Source: WLWS01 sp047638675
GTDB taxonomy: Bacteria > Pseudomonadota > Gammaproteobacteria > Eutrophobiales > Eutrophobiaceae
DNA: 6,983 nt
Direction of reading: 5' to 3'
Assembly: GCA_047638675.1 (NCBI GenBank)
Contig: JBLIML010000204.1
Coordinates: 1 to 6,983, forward strand
Of the stretch, positions 5,132 through 6,983 are shown one piece after another (positions within the stretch are counted from its first letter, which is position 1; each line of letters opens with the position of its first letter). The notes beneath the pieces are model-generated. The model worked only from the letters and a program-made list of their open reading frames with translations. It ran no database searches and was not told the origin of the DNA. The translations under genes and the position numbers were made by a program.

Positions 5132-6161
5132 GAATCAGAATAACGTAATCGCAATCGATTTAGCAAAAAATGTTTTTGACGCCTGTGTTGTTGATAAGGC
5201 CGGTAAAGTGCTTTCGGAGAAAACCATTCAACGACGCCATTTGGCAAAATATTTATCTAAACAAGCGCCTGCCCTGGTCGCCATGGAAGCGTGTGCAGGT
5301 GCCCACTATTGGAGTCGGGTTGCCCAGGCGCAGGGTCATCAGGTTATTTTATTACCCGCCAAATTCGTCACCGCTTTCCGCCAGGGTCACAAGACCGATG
5401 CCAACGATGCGCTTGCCATTGCCATCGCTTGTCGACAGCCTAAGGTCAAAGGTGTCGCGGTAAAGACCATTGAGCAACAGGATTTACAATCGTGCCGACG
5501 GGTATACGAGCACCTATCCCAGCAACGTACGGCGGTCAGTAATATGTTGCGCGGGCTGCTGGCGGAATTTGGGATCGTCTTTGGCAAAGGCTTTTCTCAG
5601 CTCAAACGCCAAGTGCCCTGTATTCTCGAAGAGGCTGAAAATGACCTGCCCTTTCGCTTTCGTGAAACCTTGCATCTGGCCTGGCAGCATTGGCAAGGCC
5701 TTGAAGAAGAACTCAAGGCCTGTGAGAAGATGCTGCAAAACCGAGTTAATCAACACACACATTGTCGTGAATTAATGCAGCTTGAAGGTGTGGGGCCAAT
5801 GAATGCGCTGGGGCTGTATGTGACTTTAGGAGATGGTAGTAGTTTCAAAAATGGACGTTGTGCGGCGGCTTGTATTGGCGTCACACCGAAGCAGAGCAGC
5901 AGTGGTGGCGTCGTGCATATGAAAGGGATCGGTAAGAAAACGGGTTGTAAAGCTTTGCGCTCATCGTTAATCCAGGGCGCACAAGCGGTCATCACGGCAC
6001 TTGATAAACGCCCGCCTCGCTCAGAGAAAGAGCGTTGGTTAAAGTCCGTGATAGAACGTCGGGGTCGAGGTCGGGCGGCGGTGGCGTTGGCCAACAAGAC
6101 CGTGCGCACCGCCTGGGCTATGTTGAAATATAATCAACCCTATCAATTGATGGAAAGTTAA
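5130..6161 (+). CDS. IS110-family (IS1111-group) transposase/recombinase
   Basis: This 343-residue recombinase has the size usual for the group. The N-terminal RuvC-like domain (Tnp DEDD type, about 5-160) shows D10 in AIDLAKNVF, E53 in MEACAGAH, and D90 and D93 in KTDANDA, the DEDD metal-binding set. A predicted helical middle (about 160-210) leads to a C-terminal IS116/IS110/IS902 domain (about 214-300). That domain has LEGVGPMNAL (218-227), a helix-hairpin-helix-like DNA contact, and TPKQSSSGG (252-260), whose serine (probably S258) is the expected nucleophile. GIGKKTG follows. The enzyme excises the element as a circle and inserts it at sites chosen by a bridge/seeker RNA. The start is supported by GGAG 7 nt upstream. 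The gene is intact, with no frameshift. Expression is probably limited by the start-site hairpin. Confidence 0.95.
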   Translation: MNQNNVIAIDLAKNVFDACVVDKAGKVLSEKTIQRRHLAKYLSKQAPALVAMEACAGAHYWSRVAQAQGHQVILLPAKFVTAFRQGHKTDANDALAIAIACRQPKVKGVAVKTIEQQDLQSCRRVYEHLSQQRTAVSNMLRGLLAEFGIVFGKGFSQLKRQVPCILEEAENDLPFRFRETLHLAWQHWQGLEEELKACEKMLQNRVNQHTHCRELMQLEGVGPMNALGLYVTLGDGSSFKNGRCAAACIGVTPKQSSSGGVVHMKGIGKKTGCKALRSSLIQGAQAVITALDKRPPRSEKERWLKSVIERRGRGRAAVALANKTVRTAWAMLKYNQPYQLMES

Positions 6162-6181
6162 CGTGATTAGACAAACGAGAT

Positions 6182-6355
6182 AAACTAACAGAGTTTCTGC
6201 CAGTAGGAGCTGAAAACCGGTAAGACCAACCTTCATGGAACCTGATCATTCCCGCGGCCGATATGAGGCCACGCATGCGAATAGGCATGAGGGTGCGAAC
6301 ACATCAAGGGCCAGGGGTCGCTCCCTAACGAGAGTCCGTATATACGCACGCATCT
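6182..6355 (+). ncRNA. Predicted bridge (seeker) RNA of the insertion sequence
   Basis: The sequence after the transposase stop folds into a small hairpin AAACT-AACAG-AGTTT (6182-6196) and then two guide-bearing internal loops. Loop 1: a 9-bp base stem 6229-6237/6286-6294 (one GU) and a terminal GGCC/GGCC hairpin (6256-6259/6267-6270). Its 5' strand has TCATTCCCG (6246-6254), complementary to the right flank 6406-6414; its 3' strand has GCATGCGA (6273-6280), identical to the left flank 5054-5061. Loop 2: a base stem GTGCG/CGCAT (6293-6297/6349-6353) and a terminal hairpin AGGGG-TCGC-TCCCT (6313-6326). Its 5' strand has ACACATC (6299-6305), complementary to the left end 5060-5066; its 3' strand has ATATACG (6340-6346), identical to the right end 6401-6407. 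This is the target-loop and donor-loop logic of IS110-family bridge RNAs, which the IS1111 group encodes at its right end. RNA ends are estimated; no promoter was identified. Confidence 0.82.
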
Positions 6356-6380
6356 TACATATTTTAATTAGCAGCCCTAC

Positions 6381-6407
6381 TTGCAAAACAGGAGGAGTCC
6401 ATATACG
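6381..6407 (+). promoter_or_regulatory. Right half of a junction promoter completed on circularisation
   Basis: TTGCAA (6381-6386) is a -35-like box. After exact excision, 6404-6407 (TACG) joins 5061-5062 (AT) to give TACGAT, 17 nt downstream and 4 of 6 matches to TATAAT. In the inserted state the same place reads TACGGG. IS110-family circles are known to create such junction promoters; here it is an inference from sequence. Confidence 0.4.
6391..6401 (+). repeat. Right subterminal inverted repeat of the insertion sequence
   Basis: GGAGGAGTCCA is the partner of 5066-5076. It is followed by TATACG and then the REP-like flank. Confidence 0.8.
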
Positions 6408-6417
6408 GGAATGACGG
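6406..6417 (-). repeat. REP-like palindromic repeat, right piece
   Basis: Read on the minus strand this is CCGTCATTCCCG, the conserved head of the interrupted repeat; the rest is at 5042-5060. The following 6408-6475 holds a T7 run (6420-6426) and AT-rich sequence downstream of the thiolase gene, with no clear terminator hairpin. Confidence 0.6.
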
Positions 6418-6475
6418 TGTTTTTTTACCTGCCTTTCATGTTAACCCACAAATTCTTCTAAAGACCCATAATTAA

Positions 6476-6983
6476 TTAGATTCGCTCAATAACTACGGCG
6501 ATACCTTGCCCCAATCCAATACACATAGTGACCAATGCATAGCGTCCATTTGTACGTTCCAGTTGTCGCATCGCCGTTAATATCAATCTGGCACCGGAGG
6601 CCCCTAGTGGATGTCCAATGGCGATCGCGCCGCCGTTTGGATTGACACGTTCGTCGTCAAAAGAAATAGAGAGTTGTTTCAGGCATCCGAGTACCTGTGT
6701 TGCAAAAGCCTCATTGACTTCAATCACATCAAGGTCCTTTAACGAAATACCTGCTCGTTGCAAGGCCTTCTGTGAAGCGGGTACTGGTCCCAGTCCCATG
6801 ACGCGAGGTTCGACGCCAGCTACAGCACCCGCTAATACTCTTGCTCTGGGTTTTAACCCCAATTTCTCACCAAGATCTTTACTGCCTAATAACAGCGCGA
6901 CTGCGCCGTCGTTAATACCTGATGCATTACCCGCAGTGACCACACCATCTTTGAATAATGCTCTCAGGCTGGCCAATTTTTCA
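6476..6983 (-). CDS. Thiolase, C-terminal part, 3-oxoadipyl-CoA thiolase (PcaF/PaaJ) type (5' end outside window)
   Basis: The frame is open at the right edge (residues EKLASLRALF...), so only about 169 C-terminal residues are seen of an expected 390-400. The TTG at 6976 is an internal Leu. Motifs: VTAGNASGINDGA, the thiolase loop VIEVNEAFA, NPNGGAIAIGHPLGASGAR with the active-site His, and TMCIGLGQG with the active-site Cys near the C-terminus. The ending GRYALVTMCIGLGQGIAVVIERI is closest, from memory, to the PcaF/PaaJ enzymes, which split 3-oxoadipyl-CoA to succinyl-CoA and acetyl-CoA in aromatic catabolism (beta-ketoadipate or phenylacetate). A fatty-acid beta-oxidation thiolase or acetyl-CoA acetyltransferase is the alternative, and the missing N-terminus and neighbours would decide. 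It reads leftward toward the insertion sequence, about 68 bp from its end. No strong terminator is visible. Confidence 0.9.
   Translation of the reverse strand, partial: EKLASLRALFKDGVVTAGNASGINDGAVALLLGSKDLGEKLGLKPRARVLAGAVAGVEPRVMGLGPVPASQKALQRAGISLKDLDVIEVNEAFATQVLGCLKQLSISFDDERVNPNGGAIAIGHPLGASGARLILTAMRQLERTNGRYALVTMCIGLGQGIAVVIERI

Larger units (their letters stand above)
5061..6407 (+). mobile_element. IS110-family insertion sequence, IS1111 group, complete
   Basis: The element is about 1347 bp with one transposase gene, a short left non-coding end (69 bp) and a long right non-coding end (246 bp), the layout of the IS1111 group. Subterminal inverted repeats TGGACTCCTCC (5066-5076) and GGAGGAGTCCA (6391-6401) match perfectly over 11 bp, lying 5-6 bp inside the inferred ends. 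The ends are set by where the four guide segments of the downstream RNA stop matching: both junctions carry the dinucleotide CG (5059-5060 and 6406-6407), taken as the recombination core. No target duplication beyond this is seen, as expected for the family. The intact reading frame and matching guides suggest a recent, possibly active insertion. It sits between the thiolase and halogenase genes and disrupts neither. Confidence 0.88.

Noticed and set aside
5470..6109. Alternative frames inside the transposase gene
   Set aside because: They are fully contained in a gene with complete catalytic motifs and have no independent support.
6415..6430. T7 run at the right flank as a rho-independent terminator for the transposase
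   Set aside because: No stable stem directly precedes the T-run. The GC-rich bases before it are half of the interrupted REP-like sequence and its partner is on the other side of the insertion.

Overview
The window reads as a bacterial chromosome segment, most likely from a gammaproteobacterium of a marine or other aquatic habitat. Reasons: a tRNA remnant with an encoded CCA end, an RTX-type secreted protein, a flavin-dependent halogenase next to an epoxide hydrolase, a PcaF/PaaJ-type thiolase, and a REP-like palindrome used as an insertion site. The species cannot be named from the sequence alone.

Layout. 1-899 (+): the 3' end of a large RTX (calcium-binding repeat) protein gene that starts outside the window. 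900-1213: non-coding, with the 3' half of a tRNA-Lys(TTT) gene at 1122-1165. This looks like the far attachment site of an element integrated in a tRNA-Lys gene, so the RTX gene probably lies inside a genomic island and the sequence to the right is older host DNA. 1214-1843 (-): an orphan response regulator (receiver plus divergent LuxR-like helix-turn-helix) with palindromes in its upstream region. 2087-4810 (-): a probable two-gene operon, flavin-dependent halogenase then epoxide hydrolase, 24 nt apart. 4811-5060: non-coding leader with short hairpins. 5061-6407: a complete IS110-family (IS1111-group) insertion sequence with transposase (+) and a 3' non-coding region. 6476-6983 (-): the C-terminal part of a thiolase that continues beyond the window.

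The most informative signal is in the insertion sequence. The stretch after the transposase folds into two consecutive internal-loop hairpins. Their loop strands contain four 7-9 nt segments that match, with the strand polarity expected of a bridge (seeker) RNA, the left flank, right flank, left end and right end of this very insertion. The matches meet at a shared CG dinucleotide at both junctions, which sets the element's limits. Rejoining the flanks gives a REP-like sequence containing CCGTCATTCCCGCATGC, a typical target type for this family. The left tip also forms a perfect 13-bp inverted repeat with the transposase ribosome-binding site and start codon, and circularisation would create a promoter across the junction. 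Together these suggest that the transposase is expressed mainly from the excised circle.

The halogenase and epoxide hydrolase probably act on the same unknown small molecule. The thiolase fragment suggests aromatic or dicarboxylic acid breakdown nearby. No CRISPR array, rRNA or intact tRNA was seen.
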